Shown in pieces: positions 13,876-22,208 of a stretch of DNA of 64,000 bases. The notes under the pieces were generated by a model that ran no database searches, was not told where the DNA came from, and saw nothing but the letters and a program-made list of their open reading frames with translations. The stretch's first letter is position 1. The number at the start of each line of letters is the position of its first letter. A program made the translations under genes and the position numbers. The stretch is from Solwaraspora sp. WMMD406 (GTDB lineage Bacteria; Actinomycetota; Actinomycetes; Mycobacteriales; Micromonosporaceae), in NCBI RefSeq assembly GCF_029626025.1, contig NZ_JARUBF010000001.1:1488001-1552000 (forward strand), written 5' to 3'.

Positions 13876-14396
13876 CCGCCGAACCGGCCACCGAGCGCGA
13901 TCTCGCGGCGGTCGCCGCCCAGCTCGGCCGGCCGCCCCGGGGGACCCGGGCGGTGGCGCACCGGTGCCCGTGCCAGCTGCCCGACGTGGTGGAGACGGTG
14001 CCTCGGCTCGCCGACGGCACGCCGTTTCCCACCCTCTTCTACCTCACCTGTCCCCGGGCGGTCGCGGTGTGCAGCCGGCTGGAGTCCGCCGGGCTGATGC
14101 GCGAGTACGCCGAGCGACTCGCCGAGGATCCCGACCTGGCCGCCAGCTACCGGGCCGCGCACGAGGACTACCTGGCCCGCCGAAACGCGATCGGCCAGGT
14201 CCCGGAGATCGCCGGAGTGTCCGCCGGCGGGATGCCGAGGCGGGTCAAGTGCCTGCACGTCCATCTCGGCCACGCGCTCGCCGTCGGTCCGGGCGTCAAC
14301 CCGATCGGCGACCAGGTACGGGAACTGGCCGGAGCGTGGTGGTCCGCCGGACCCTGTGTCGCCGTCGACGAAGCCCCGACCGACCGCGATGGCTGA
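13872..14396 (+). CDS. DUF501 family protein
   Basis: A 174-residue member of the actinobacterial DUF501 family (M. tuberculosis Rv1025 type). Conserved Cys/His positions suggest metal binding: AHRCPCQLPDVVET, FYLTCPRAV and VKCLHVHLGHALA. The typical phrases LPDVVETVPRL, FPTLFYLTCPRA and NPIGDQV are all present. Biochemical function is unknown. ATGA overlap with the divIC stop and an 8-nt overlap with the next gene put it in a translationally coupled operon. Confidence 0.92.
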   Translation: MTAEPATERDLAAVAAQLGRPPRGTRAVAHRCPCQLPDVVETVPRLADGTPFPTLFYLTCPRAVAVCSRLESAGLMREYAERLAEDPDLAASYRAAHEDYLARRNAIGQVPEIAGVSAGGMPRRVKCLHVHLGHALAVGPGVNPIGDQVRELAGAWWSAGPCVAVDEAPTDRDG

Positions 14397-14937
14397 GCCG
14401 CCCCTGCCGACGACAGCGAGGGCCGAGCCGGACAGCGAGGTCGTCATCCGGCGGGCGCGCACCCGTGACGTACGCGGCATCCGCCGGCTGATCGACCTCT
14501 ACAGCCCCGACCGCCGGCTCCTCAGCAAGGCCACCGTCACGCTGTTCGAGGACGTCCAGGAGTTCTGGGTCGCCGAACGTACCGGCGACGGCGTGATCGT
14601 CGGCTGTGGCGCGTTGCACGTGATGTGGGAGGACCTGGCGGAGATCCGTACCGTCGCGGTCGACCCGCGGTGCCGGGGCCGCAAGATCGGTCAGCGGATC
14701 GTCGCCGAGCTGCTGACCACGGCCCGCGAACTGGGGGTGGCCCGGGTCTTCGTGCTGACCTTCGAAACGAGGTTCTTCGCCACCTTCGGGTTCGTCGAGA
14801 TCGACGGGGCGCCGGTGCCGGCCCAGGTGTACGAGCAGTTGCTGCGCTCCTACGACGAAGGCGTCGCCGAGTTCCTGGGTCTGGAGCGGGTCAAGCCCAA
14901 CACCCTCGGCAACACCCGCATGCTCATCCATCTCTGA
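14389..14937 (+). CDS. GNAT amino-acid N-acetyltransferase (NAGS-like)
   Basis: A 182-residue GNAT enzyme with an acetyl-CoA site at IRTVAVDPRCRGRKIGQRIV (the RGRKIG phosphate loop) and the core LLSKATVTLFEDVQEFWVAE, GALHVMWEDLAEI and FFATFGFVEIDG. The DLAEIRTVAVDP pattern and overall length match the short N-acetylglutamate synthase type known as ArgA in M. tuberculosis (Rv2747), the first step of arginine synthesis. Substrate assignment is by resemblance only. The ATG at 14389 overlaps the DUF501 stop; the longer open frame starting at 14356 lies inside DUF501. Confidence 0.82.
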   Translation: MAEPPLPTTARAEPDSEVVIRRARTRDVRGIRRLIDLYSPDRRLLSKATVTLFEDVQEFWVAERTGDGVIVGCGALHVMWEDLAEIRTVAVDPRCRGRKIGQRIVAELLTTARELGVARVFVLTFETRFFATFGFVEIDGAPVPAQVYEQLLRSYDEGVAEFLGLERVKPNTLGNTRMLIHL

Positions 14938-14959
14938 CCTGGCCCGGTATGGTGGCGGC

Positions 14960-16018
14960 GTGGCGAAGCGGGTGGCGGGGATCGACTGCGGAACCAACTC
15001 GATCCGGCTCCTGGTGGCGGACCTTGCCGCCGGCGGCGCCGGCGCGCCGGCGGCCGAGCAGTTGACGGCCGAGCCGCTGACCGACGTGGTCCGCCGGATG
15101 GAGATCGTCCGGCTGGGTGAGGGAGTCGACCAGACCCGCCGGCTCGCCCCGGCGGCCATCGAACGGACCCGGCGGGCGCTGGTCGGGTACGCCGCCGAGA
15201 TCGACAGTCTCGGTGTCGACCGGGTCCGGATGTGCGCCACCTCGGCCAGCCGCGACGCCAGCAACGCCGCCGACTTCGTGGCGATGGTCGAAGCGACGCT
15301 CGGGATCACCCCCGAGGTGCTCACCGGCGACGAGGAGGCCCGACTGACCTTCGCCGGTGCCGTCGGCGGGCTGGCCGGGACGGCACGACCCCCGTACCTG
15401 GTGGTCGACATCGGAGGGGGCTCCACCGAGTTCGTCCGGGGCACCGACGGCGTCGACCAGGCGGTGTCGGTCGACATCGGCTGCGTACGGATGACCGAGC
15501 GCCACCTGACGGCGGACCCACCGACCGCCGAGCAGATCCAGGCGGCGCAGCGGGACGTCGCCGACGCGGTCGACCGGGCGCTGGCGGCGGTACGGCCGTC
15601 GGGACCGGCGGTACGGCCGTCGGGACCGGCGGATGCGGCAGGTCCATCGGATCCATCGGGACCGGTGGATTCGGCGGGTCCGACTGGTCTGGCCGGATCG
15701 GCGGCGGACGTGACCCTGGTCGGGCTGGCCGGCTCGGTCACCACCGTCGCCGGGATCGCGCTCGGGCTCGACGAGTACCGACCCGAACTGCTGCACCACG
15801 CCACGATCAGCTACGACGCGGTGGCCGAGGTGACCGCTGACCTGCTGGCCATGCCGGTCGCGCGGCGACTGGGGATACCGGTGATGCATCCCGGCCGGGC
15901 CGACGTGATCGCCGCTGGTGCCCTGGTGCTCCGGACCATCATGGAACGGGCCGGGGTGTCTTCCGTCGTGGCCAGCGAACACGACATCCTCGACGGCATC
16001 TGCCTGAGCCTGCGCTAG
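14960..16018 (+). CDS. ppx: Exopolyphosphatase, Ppx/GppA family
   Basis: Ppx/GppA enzymes hydrolyse polyphosphate or pppGpp and belong to the sugar kinase/Hsp70 ATPase fold. The 352-residue protein has phosphate-binding motifs GIDCGTNSIRLL and VDIGGGSTEFV, plus RMCATSASRDASN, VLTGDEEARLTF and a late VTTVAGIALGL and HPGRADVIAAGALV. An Ala/Pro/Ser/Gly-rich insertion of about 40 residues (roughly 210-250) contains a perfect 21-bp tandem repeat at 15587-15628; homologues usually have a short loop there. The GTG start is 22 bp after the acetyltransferase. This is the last gene of the eno-divIC-DUF501 run. Confidence 0.93.
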   Translation: MAKRVAGIDCGTNSIRLLVADLAAGGAGAPAAEQLTAEPLTDVVRRMEIVRLGEGVDQTRRLAPAAIERTRRALVGYAAEIDSLGVDRVRMCATSASRDASNAADFVAMVEATLGITPEVLTGDEEARLTFAGAVGGLAGTARPPYLVVDIGGGSTEFVRGTDGVDQAVSVDIGCVRMTERHLTADPPTAEQIQAAQRDVADAVDRALAAVRPSGPAVRPSGPADAAGPSDPSGPVDSAGPTGLAGSAADVTLVGLAGSVTTVAGIALGLDEYRPELLHHATISYDAVAEVTADLLAMPVARRLGIPVMHPGRADVIAAGALVLRTIMERAGVSSVVASEHDILDGICLSLR

Positions 16019-16071
16019 CCGGCCGGACCGCTGCTAGCCGGCACGCGTCAGTAGGACCGCTGCTAGCCGGC
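16010..16071. repeat. Duplicated segment at convergent gene ends
   Basis: The 18-mer GGACCGCTGCTAGCCGGC occurs at 16025-16042 and 16054-16071, a 29-bp period, with a partial third copy (GCTAGCCGGC) over the ppx stop. Each copy carries GCTAGC, which gives a TAG stop on both strands. The copies sit exactly between the converging ends of ppx and the minus-strand gene ending at 16063. Confidence 0.85.
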
Positions 16072-16494
16072 CCGCCGCAGGTCGGCGCGAGACTGTTCGC
16101 GTGGCGGGGCCTCGTCCCGCGACCACCACCAGCCGTAGCTGATGGTCTCCGGCCGGGGCAGCGTCAACTGGATCCGGGCCACCAGCGGCCCTTCGTAGGC
16201 GGTGAACTGATCCGGTGAGCTTTGGGTGAACCGGACCACGCCGGGCAGCTCCAGGCAGGCGACGTGCAGTTCGAGTCGACCATCCGGGCCGACGACCAGC
16301 ACTGTGTGTTCCAGGTGTTCCAGCCCGTTGCGGTCGTTGGTGGCCTCGTAGTCGATGGTCACCGCCCGCCCGGACAGCGCCGTGGTGACCACCATCCGGG
16401 CCACGAACGGACCGATCTCGGTACCGTCGCCACGCCCACGATAGGTGCCGGAGGCGGCGGCGAGCCGGCCGAGCAGATCAGTCCCCGCACGCAT
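16063..16494 (-). CDS. Conserved hypothetical protein
   Basis: A 143-residue soluble protein I do not recognise. It starts MRAGTDLLGRLAAASGTYRGRGDGTEIGPF and alternates short beta-strand-like segments (ARMVVTTALSGRAVTIDYEATND, EHTVLVVGPDGRLELHVACLELP, TAYEGPLVARIQLTLPRPETISYGWWWSRDE), suggesting a small beta-barrel such as a lipocalin-like or DUF1579-like fold. No signal peptide or catalytic motif is evident. The open frame extends upstream to 16770, but codon character drops before the ATG at 16494; a GTG at 16503 is an alternative. It is divergent from the dienelactone hydrolase gene. The TAG stop lies in a repeat shared with the ppx end. Confidence 0.65.
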   Translation of the reverse strand: MRAGTDLLGRLAAASGTYRGRGDGTEIGPFVARMVVTTALSGRAVTIDYEATNDRNGLEHLEHTVLVVGPDGRLELHVACLELPGVVRFTQSSPDQFTAYEGPLVARIQLTLPRPETISYGWWWSRDEAPPREQSRADLRRAG

Positions 16495-16703
16495 GCCGGT
16501 CACCGTAGCGTCCACGCGCCAGCCGGCGGCCGGGCCTCCGATCGAGGTGACGTCCGGTGACGTCCGCACGTACGGCAGGTCACCAAGAGGCGTACGCCAC
16601 CGTCCGCGCGCCTTCCCCACGCTGGTCGGGGCGTGGCAGGCTACCCGGACACGTGAGCCACTGCGCGCCAGCCAACGATGACTGACCGACAGGAGGGCAC
16701 CCC

Positions 16704-17420
16704 ATGGGTGAGATGGTGAGCTACCGCAGCAACGGCGGGACCAGTACGGGATACCTGGCCGTGCCGACACCCGACGGGGAGGACCCCACCGGCCCGGCGA
16801 CGGTCACCGGCCCGCCGGTCATCGTCATCCAGGAGTGGTGGGGCCTGGTGCCGCACATCACAGCGGTCGCGGACCGGCTCGCCGAGGCCGGATTCGTCGC
16901 GCTGGCACCCGATCTCTACCACGGTGTGCAGGCGACCGAGCCGGACCAGGCCCGACGGCTGCTGATGGGGTTGGCGATGGACCAGGCCGCCAAGGACATC
17001 GCGGGCGCGGCGGAGTACCTGGTCGAGCGGGACGAATCAGCCGGGGACCGGGTCGGTACGGTCGGCTTCTGCGCCGGCGGCAGTCTGGCCCTCTGGTCGG
17101 CCACCCTCACCGACCGGATCGCGGCGACGGCCGGCTTCTACCCGGTGCTGCCGTGGGAACGGATGCGCCCGGACTGGTCGGGTTACGGCGGCAAGGCGGC
17201 GGTGATCCACTGCTCGGAGGAGGACGGTACGTCGGCGGCGGCCGGGATCCAGCAGGCGAGAGGCCACATCGAGGCAGCCAGCGGCGAGTGCGTCGTCTAC
17301 GACTACCCTGGCACCAGGCACGCGTTCTTCAACGACGACCGCCCGGAGTCCTACGACGACGTGGCGTCGTCGCGGGCCTGGGCGCGGACCCTGGAGCTGT
17401 TCCGGATCCGACTCGGTTGA
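16704..17420 (+). CDS. Dienelactone hydrolase family protein
   Basis: A 238-residue alpha/beta hydrolase of the dienelactone hydrolase family. The nucleophile elbow is GFCAGG (Cys nucleophile, as in true DLH), the conserved Glu/Trp segment is VIQEWWGL, and the catalytic His is in GTRHAFFND. The acid residue should lie in CSEEDGTS, a slightly unusual loop. Family enzymes open dienelactone in chlorocatechol breakdown, but many actinobacterial copies stand alone with unknown substrates, and no catabolic genes are nearby. Preceded by AGGAGGGCACCCC before the ATG, a good ribosome site. Tandem repeats follow the stop. Confidence 0.9.
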   Translation: MGEMVSYRSNGGTSTGYLAVPTPDGEDPTGPATVTGPPVIVIQEWWGLVPHITAVADRLAEAGFVALAPDLYHGVQATEPDQARRLLMGLAMDQAAKDIAGAAEYLVERDESAGDRVGTVGFCAGGSLALWSATLTDRIAATAGFYPVLPWERMRPDWSGYGGKAAVIHCSEEDGTSAAAGIQQARGHIEAASGECVVYDYPGTRHAFFNDDRPESYDDVASSRAWARTLELFRIRLG

Positions 17421-17431
17421 TCGGTTGGCGA

Positions 17432-17531
17432 GGTGGCCGGCCACCTGAGCCCGGCCGGCTGAGCCCGGCCGGCTGAGCCCGGCCGGCTGAGCCCGCCGCG
17501 CCGACCGACGCCGACCGACGCCGACCGACGC
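17432..17531. repeat. Palindrome and two tandem repeat blocks
   Basis: After the hydrolase stop comes a perfect 16-bp palindrome AGGTGGCCGGCCACCT (17432-17447), which could act as a terminator stem. Three copies of the 14-mer GAGCCCGGCCGGCT then follow from about 17448, and three copies of the 10-mer GCCGACCGAC immediately before the ribosome site of the glycosylase gene. The 14-mer carries TGA in one register. Nothing else is seen in this gap. Confidence 0.85.
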
Positions 17532-17545
17532 CGGAAGGAGCCGCG

Positions 17546-18283
17546 GTGACCCGTACCAGAGCCGAGGTCGTGGCAGCCGCAGCGGCCGCGCCGGATCTGG
17601 CGGTGCTGGACCGGACCAGCACCGCCTGCCGGGCCTGTCCCGATCTGGTCGCTTGGCGGGAACAGGTCGCGGTGACCCGCCGCGCGGCGTTCCGGGAGCA
17701 GACCTACTGGGGCCGGCCGGTCGCCGGCTTCGGTCCGGCGGACGCCCGGATCCTGATCCTCGGTCTCGCGCCGGCCGCGCACGGCGGCAACCGCACCGGA
17801 CGGGTCTTCACCGGCGACCGCTCCGGGGACGTGCTGTTCGCGGCGTTGCACCGGGCCGGGCTGGCCAACCAGCCCACCAGCGTCTCGGTCGACGACGGGC
17901 TCCGCCTGCGGGACACCCGGGTGGTGGCGGCGGTGCGCTGCGCGCCGCCGGCGAACAAGCCGACGCCGGATCAGCGGGACACCTGCGCTCCCTGGCTGCG
18001 TCGGGAGCTCACCCTGCTCAAGCCGACCCTGCGGGTCGTGGTGGCGCTGGGTGCGTTCGCTTGGGCGGCCTGGTGGCCGGCGATGGCCCAGGTGTACGGC
18101 CGACCCGCGCCCACACCTCGGCCCAGGTTCGGGCATGCGGCACACTGGTCGGGCGGCGGGCAGCTTCCCGACGTGCTGGGCTGCTACCACGTGAGCCAGC
18201 AGAACACGTTCACCGGACGGCTCACCCCCGCCATGCTCGACGCGGTGTTCACCGAGGTGCACCGCCTGATGGAGCGGGACTGA
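17546..18283 (+). CDS. Type 5 uracil-DNA glycosylase (UdgB-like)
   Basis: A 245-residue Fe-S uracil-DNA glycosylase that starts base excision repair of uracil and other deaminated bases. Features are an early CRAC pair (Cys28, Cys31) with later Cys in [10 protein letters not shown] and [10 protein letters not shown] for the 4Fe-4S cluster, motif A region [16 protein letters not shown] (the Ala-Pro-Ala-Ala form marks family 5 rather than 4), and motif B region [15 protein letters not shown]. The GTG at 17546 follows GGAAGGAG at a 5-nt spacing. Its stop lies 47 bp before the DUF4129 gene, so it may share a transcript with the MoxR operon. Confidence 0.9.
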   Translation: MTRTRAEVVAAAAAAPDLAVLDRTSTACRACPDLVAWREQVAVTRRAAFREQTYWGRPVAGFGPADARILILGLAPAAHGGNRTGRVFTGDRSGDVLFAALHRAGLANQPTSVSVDDGLRLRDTRVVAAVRCAPPANKPTPDQRDTCAPWLRRELTLLKPTLRVVVALGAFAWAAWWPAMAQVYGRPAPTPRPRFGHAAHWSGGGQLPDVLGCYHVSQQNTFTGRLTPAMLDAVFTEVHRLMERD

Positions 18284-18330
18284 CCAGGGCGTCCGACCCA
18301 GTGGAGGATTCGAGGGGCATCACGTCGGCT

Positions 18331-19077
18331 ATGGATTTCGCGGCTCTCCGTCGGTTGTGGCCACTCGCGGCCGTCGCTGTCCTGCTCGCCCTGACCACGG
18401 TCGCGGCGGCGAACTCGACCCTGCCGGTCAGCCGGACCGACACCGGAATCGAACGGGACGTCCCCGCCCTGCCCGACTACCAGCAGCCGCAGACCGCCCC
18501 GACCTTCGTACCGCCCGCCGAGGACTTCGCCGCCGAGTCCAGCGCGACGCCGTCCTGGATCGCCATGCTCGCGGCCGGGGTGTGTGTCGCGGCGGTGCTC
18601 GTGGTCGTCGGGCTGCTGCTGTGGACACTCGTCCGTGATCTGCTCCGCCGCCGGGTCCGGCCGGCGGCGCTGGCCGCGCCGCGCCGCCGCCGCACGTCCG
18701 GTTCCGGACCGACCAGCGCTGCCGAGGTCGTGGCCGCGGTCGACGCCGGGCTGGTCGAACTCTCCGACGCCGACGCCGATCCGCGCCGGGCGGTGATCGC
18801 CTGCTGGGTACGGCTGGAGCAGGCGGCCGCCGCCGCCGGCACCCCTCGGCAGATCGGCGACACCCCCACCGACCTGGTGACCAGGCTGCTCGCCGGGCAC
18901 GCGATCAGCGGCGAGGTGCTGTCGGCGTTCGCCGGGGTGTACCGCGAAGCGCGGTACGCCCGGCACCCGGTCGACGAACGGACCCGGGAACAGGCGCGCT
19001 CGGCGCTGCGGCGGCTGCGGGGCGAACTCACCGCGAGCGCCACGGCGGGAACCGCTGGCGGTGGTGGCGATGAGTGA
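18331..19077 (+). CDS. DUF4129 membrane protein of the MoxR operon
   Basis: A 248-residue protein with two membrane helices (WPLAAVAVLLALTTVAAA near residue 10 and MLAAGVCVAAVLVVVGLLLW near 75) separated by an extracytoplasmic linker. A basic cytoplasmic stretch and the DUF4129 domain follow (about 140-235: RAVIACWVRLEQAAAAAG, TPTDLVTRLL, FAGVYREARYARHPVD). DUF4129 proteins typically sit beside MoxR and DUF58 genes, as here. An in-frame GTG at 18301 is an alternative start; GAGGGG at 18312-18317 is somewhat far from the ATG at 18331. The role is unknown, possibly membrane anchoring of the complex. Confidence 0.82.
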   Translation: MDFAALRRLWPLAAVAVLLALTTVAAANSTLPVSRTDTGIERDVPALPDYQQPQTAPTFVPPAEDFAAESSATPSWIAMLAAGVCVAAVLVVVGLLLWTLVRDLLRRRVRPAALAAPRRRRTSGSGPTSAAEVVAAVDAGLVELSDADADPRRAVIACWVRLEQAAAAAGTPRQIGDTPTDLVTRLLAGHAISGEVLSAFAGVYREARYARHPVDERTREQARSALRRLRGELTASATAGTAGGGGDE

Positions 19078-19115
19078 GCGGCGGTGGCGCGGATGGGTGA
19101 GCGGTGGTGGTGGCG

Positions 19116-19700
19116 ATGAGTGACCAGTCGACCAGCATCGACGACCTGCTCTACCACGAGGAGGAGCCGCCCGCGCGGGACAAGCCCCGGCGCGGTGGCC
19201 TGGTGTCGTGGCTCACCGCGCTGCTGATCGCTGCCGCCGGTACCGCCGTGCTCGTGTTCGGGCTGCGGATGCTCGGGCTGGCCGTACCGGTGGTGGCGGT
19301 CTTCGCCGGATGTCTCGCGCTGGTGCTGCTGCGCCGGATCCTGCGGTCCGTGACACCGCCGCCGCCGATCCGGTTGCGCCGCGTCGGCGCCGACCCGGAA
19401 GACGGCAGCTACGTGTTCACCAGCCAGGACGGCCTGCTGGAGGCGGTGCGGCGGTGGGAGCACCAGCTGCGCGGCGCGCAGCACGACGCGACCCGGTTCA
19501 CCGAGACCGTGCTGCCACTGCTCGGTGAACTGGCCGACGAGCGGCTGCGCCAGCGACACGGGCTGACCCGGGCCAGTGACCCGGACCGGGCCCGCGTGAT
19601 CCTCGGCGAGCACCTGTGGGACTTCCTGGACACCCGTACCCGGCGTAAACCGTCGGTCAAGGACTGCGCGATGTTCGTCGGCCAATTGGAGAGAATATGA
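19116..19700 (+). CDS. Small membrane protein of the MoxR operon
   Basis: A 194-residue protein: an acidic cytoplasmic start (MSDQSTSIDDLLYHEEEPP), two close membrane helices (residues about 32-72, LVSWLTALLIAAAGTAVLVFG and VVAVFAGCLALVLL), then a hydrophilic helical tail (LEAVRRWEHQLRGAQHD, VILGEHLWDFLDTRTRRKP). It matches no named domain I know but recurs in this operon type in Micromonosporaceae-like actinomycetes, to my recollection. Its stop overlaps the moxR start by 4 nt, which indicates coupled translation. Confidence 0.75.
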   Translation: MSDQSTSIDDLLYHEEEPPARDKPRRGGLVSWLTALLIAAAGTAVLVFGLRMLGLAVPVVAVFAGCLALVLLRRILRSVTPPPPIRLRRVGADPEDGSYVFTSQDGLLEAVRRWEHQLRGAQHDATRFTETVLPLLGELADERLRQRHGLTRASDPDRARVILGEHLWDFLDTRTRRKPSVKDCAMFVGQLERI

Positions 19701-20734
19701 ACGACGTGGTGACGGCCCCGACGGCCGAGGTCAGCCGACTCGCGCACGCGGTGCTGGACGCGGTCGGCACCGTCCTGGTCGGCAAACGCGACGCCCTCGA
19801 ACTGGTGCTGGCCGGCATCCTGGCCGGCGGGCACGTGCTGCTGGAGGATCTACCCGGCCTGGGCAAGACGCTGACCGCCCGGTCGTTCGCCCAGGCGCTC
19901 GGGTTGGACTTCCGCCGGTTGCAGTTCACCCCGGACCTGCTTCCGGCCGACGTCACCGGGTCGTTCCTCTACGACCAGCGCAGCGCCGACTTCACCTTCC
20001 GCGCCGGACCGGTCTTCACCAACCTGCTGCTCGCCGACGAGATCAACCGGACGCCGCCGAAGACCCAGGCCGCTCTGCTGGAGGCGATGCAGGAGAAGCA
20101 GGTGTCGGTGGAAGGGGTCACCTACCGGCTGGAGGTCCCGTTCCACGTGCTGGCGACAGCGAACCCGATCGAGTACGAGGGCACCTATCCGCTGCCGGAG
20201 GCGCAGCTCGACCGGTTCCTGCTGCGGGTGTCGTTCGGCTACCCCAGCCACGACGAGGAGTGGGAGGTGCTGCGTCGGCGGATCTCCCGCCGCCAGGAGG
20301 AGACCGAACTCACCGCCGTCGTCGACGCCGCCGGCCTGCGGGCCATGCAGGCCGCCCTGGAAGACGTGGTGGTGGAGGACTCGATCGGCCGCTACATCGT
20401 GGCGTTGACCGCGGCCACCCGGGAACACCCGTCCGTCCTGGTCGGCGCGTCGCCACGCGGCTCGCTGGCGCTGCTGCTGCTGGCCCGGGCCAAAGCGGTG
20501 CTCGCCGGCCGCGACTTCGTCGTGCCGGAGGACGTCAAGGACGTCGCCGCACCCGCTCTGGCGCACCGGATCACGTTGCGCCCCGAGATGTGGCTGCGCC
20601 GGGTGGACCCCTCCTTCGTCGTGGGCGAGGTGCTGGCGCAGACGCCGGCGCCGGCCAGCGGTGCGTTGCCCAGCTACGCGGGCGGGTTCGGCGGTCCGGG
20701 CCAGGCCGCCGGCGGGCGGCGTGGTGCGTCATGA
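19697..20734 (+). CDS. MoxR-family AAA+ ATPase
   Basis: A 345-residue MoxR ATPase. Walker A is EDLPGLGKT (about residues 50-58), Walker B is LLLADEINR, sensor 1 region is HVLATANPIEYEGTYPLPEAQLDRF, and sensor 2 region is VGASPRGSLALLLLARA. MoxR proteins act as chaperones that insert cofactors or mature protein complexes, usually with a DUF58 or von Willebrand A partner, which follows here. A Gly/Ala-rich tail of about 25 residues ends the protein. The ATG overlaps the preceding stop, and the DUF58 start overlaps its 3' end. Confidence 0.95.
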   Translation: MNDVVTAPTAEVSRLAHAVLDAVGTVLVGKRDALELVLAGILAGGHVLLEDLPGLGKTLTARSFAQALGLDFRRLQFTPDLLPADVTGSFLYDQRSADFTFRAGPVFTNLLLADEINRTPPKTQAALLEAMQEKQVSVEGVTYRLEVPFHVLATANPIEYEGTYPLPEAQLDRFLLRVSFGYPSHDEEWEVLRRRISRRQEETELTAVVDAAGLRAMQAALEDVVVEDSIGRYIVALTAATREHPSVLVGASPRGSLALLLLARAKAVLAGRDFVVPEDVKDVAAPALAHRITLRPEMWLRRVDPSFVVGEVLAQTPAPASGALPSYAGGFGGPGQAAGGRRGAS

Positions 20735-22208
20735 CGGGCACCGATCCGACGTACGGCCGGCCGAGGTGACCGCCACCGAATGGGTGCCCACCCGGGCGCT
20801 CGGCCGAGCGGTGCTGGTCACCGGGGTGCTGCTGATCGTCGGGGTGGTGCTCGGCCGGGTCGATCTGGTCGCGCTCGCCGCGCCGTTCGCTCTCGGCACG
20901 GCGTACGCGCTGCGCCGACGCCCGGCGCACGCCCCGGTCATCGACCTCGCCGCCGTCGACGCCCACCTGGTCGAGGGGGGCGAGGTGGCCGCGACGGTCG
21001 CCGTGGCCAACCCCGACGACGCCGGGTACGACCTGGTGGTGGTCCGGGCGTTGGTGTCGCAGTGGCTGCGCATCGACCAGTACGGGCTGCTGCCGTACGC
21101 CCGGATGTCCGACGACGACGCGTCGGTCGACCCGGCCGGGGCACCCCGCTACGCCGAAGCGCTCGACCGCCTCGCCACCGGTGACGGTGACCGGCGCCGC
21201 CCCAGCGGGGGAGTGCCGGACCGGCCGGTCGCCCTGGTGGTGCCGACCGGTACGGCGGCCGGTTTCGAATTGCACGGCACCGCCCGGCGATGGGGTCGCC
21301 AGCCGATCGGACCGGTGGCCGCCCGCGCCGTGGCCTGTGACGGTCTGCTGGCCTGCCGTCCGCTGGTCGCCGAGCCGGTCGGCGTGCCGGTGTATCCGGT
21401 GATCGAACCGTTCGACGCCGACGAAGCGATGCCCCGCGCGGCCGGTCTGGTCGGCGGCCACCGGTCCCGACGGCCCGGCGAAGGCGGCGAACTCGCCGGG
21501 GTACGGATCTTCGGGCCGGGCGACCGGCTCCGGCGGATCGACTGGCGGGTGTCGCTGCGGGCCCGGCAGTTGCACGTCGCCGCGACCCTGTCCGACCGCG
21601 ACGCCGAAGTGGTGCTTCTGCTGGACGTGCTCACCGAGGTCGGGCACTCCGGCGGGGTGTCCGGCAGCGCCTCGGTGTTGGACACCACGGTCCGCGCCGC
21701 CGCCGCGATCGCCGAGCACTACCTGCACCGGGGCGACCGGGTGGCGATGCTGGAGTACGGGCCGTCGGCGCGGCGGCTGCGGCCGGCGACCGGCCGGCGG
21801 CAGTACCTGACCGTCCTGGAATGGCTGCTCGACGTGGCGCCGGAGCCGTCCCCGTACGAGCCCTACGACCAGGTGTTCGGCCCGCAGCTGCTCTCCTCCG
21901 ACGCGTTGGTCGTGGTGCTCACCCCGTTGGTCGATCCCCGGTCGGCGGCGATGCTGGCCAGGATGGCCCGGTCGGGCCGGATCGTCGTGGCCGTGGACAC
22001 GTTGCCGGGCACGGTGAGCCCGCCACCGAAACCCAGCCAGTGGACCGAGGTGGCGTCCGGGTTGTGGCGACTGGAGCGGGACAACACCATCGGCCAACTC
22101 CGTGAGCACGGGGTGCCGGTGGTCGCCTGGGCCGGCGCGGGCAGCCTCGACCAGGTGCTGCGCGACGTGGCCCGGCTGGCGTCGGCACCCAAGGCGGTGC
22201 TGCGGTGA
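20724..22208 (+). CDS. DUF58 domain protein
   Basis: A 494-residue partner of MoxR. Two N-terminal membrane helices (AVLVTGVLLIVGVVLG and LVALAAPFALGTAYAL) are followed by a beta-rich region, then the DUF58 core GVRIFGPGDRLRRIDWRVSLRARQLHV. A von Willebrand A-like segment comes next (VVLLLDVLTEVG and GDRVAMLEYG). DUF58 proteins are thought to be client-binding partners of MoxR chaperones. The start is uncertain: GTG at 20724 (used) overlaps the moxR end by 11 nt, and GTG at 20766 would lose 14 residues. The stop overlaps the next gene. Confidence 0.9.
   Translation: MRHDGHRSDVRPAEVTATEWVPTRALGRAVLVTGVLLIVGVVLGRVDLVALAAPFALGTAYALRRRPAHAPVIDLAAVDAHLVEGGEVAATVAVANPDDAGYDLVVVRALVSQWLRIDQYGLLPYARMSDDDASVDPAGAPRYAEALDRLATGDGDRRRPSGGVPDRPVALVVPTGTAAGFELHGTARRWGRQPIGPVAARAVACDGLLACRPLVAEPVGVPVYPVIEPFDADEAMPRAAGLVGGHRSRRPGEGGELAGVRIFGPGDRLRRIDWRVSLRARQLHVAATLSDRDAEVVLLLDVLTEVGHSGGVSGSASVLDTTVRAAAAIAEHYLHRGDRVAMLEYGPSARRLRPATGRRQYLTVLEWLLDVAPEPSPYEPYDQVFGPQLLSSDALVVVLTPLVDPRSAAMLARMARSGRIVVAVDTLPGTVSPPPKPSQWTEVASGLWRLERDNTIGQLREHGVPVVAWAGAGSLDQVLRDVARLASAPKAVLR

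Noticed and set aside
17432-17531. CRISPR array
   Set aside because: Repeats are 14 and 10 bp with no spacers, directly adjoining; no cas genes in the window.
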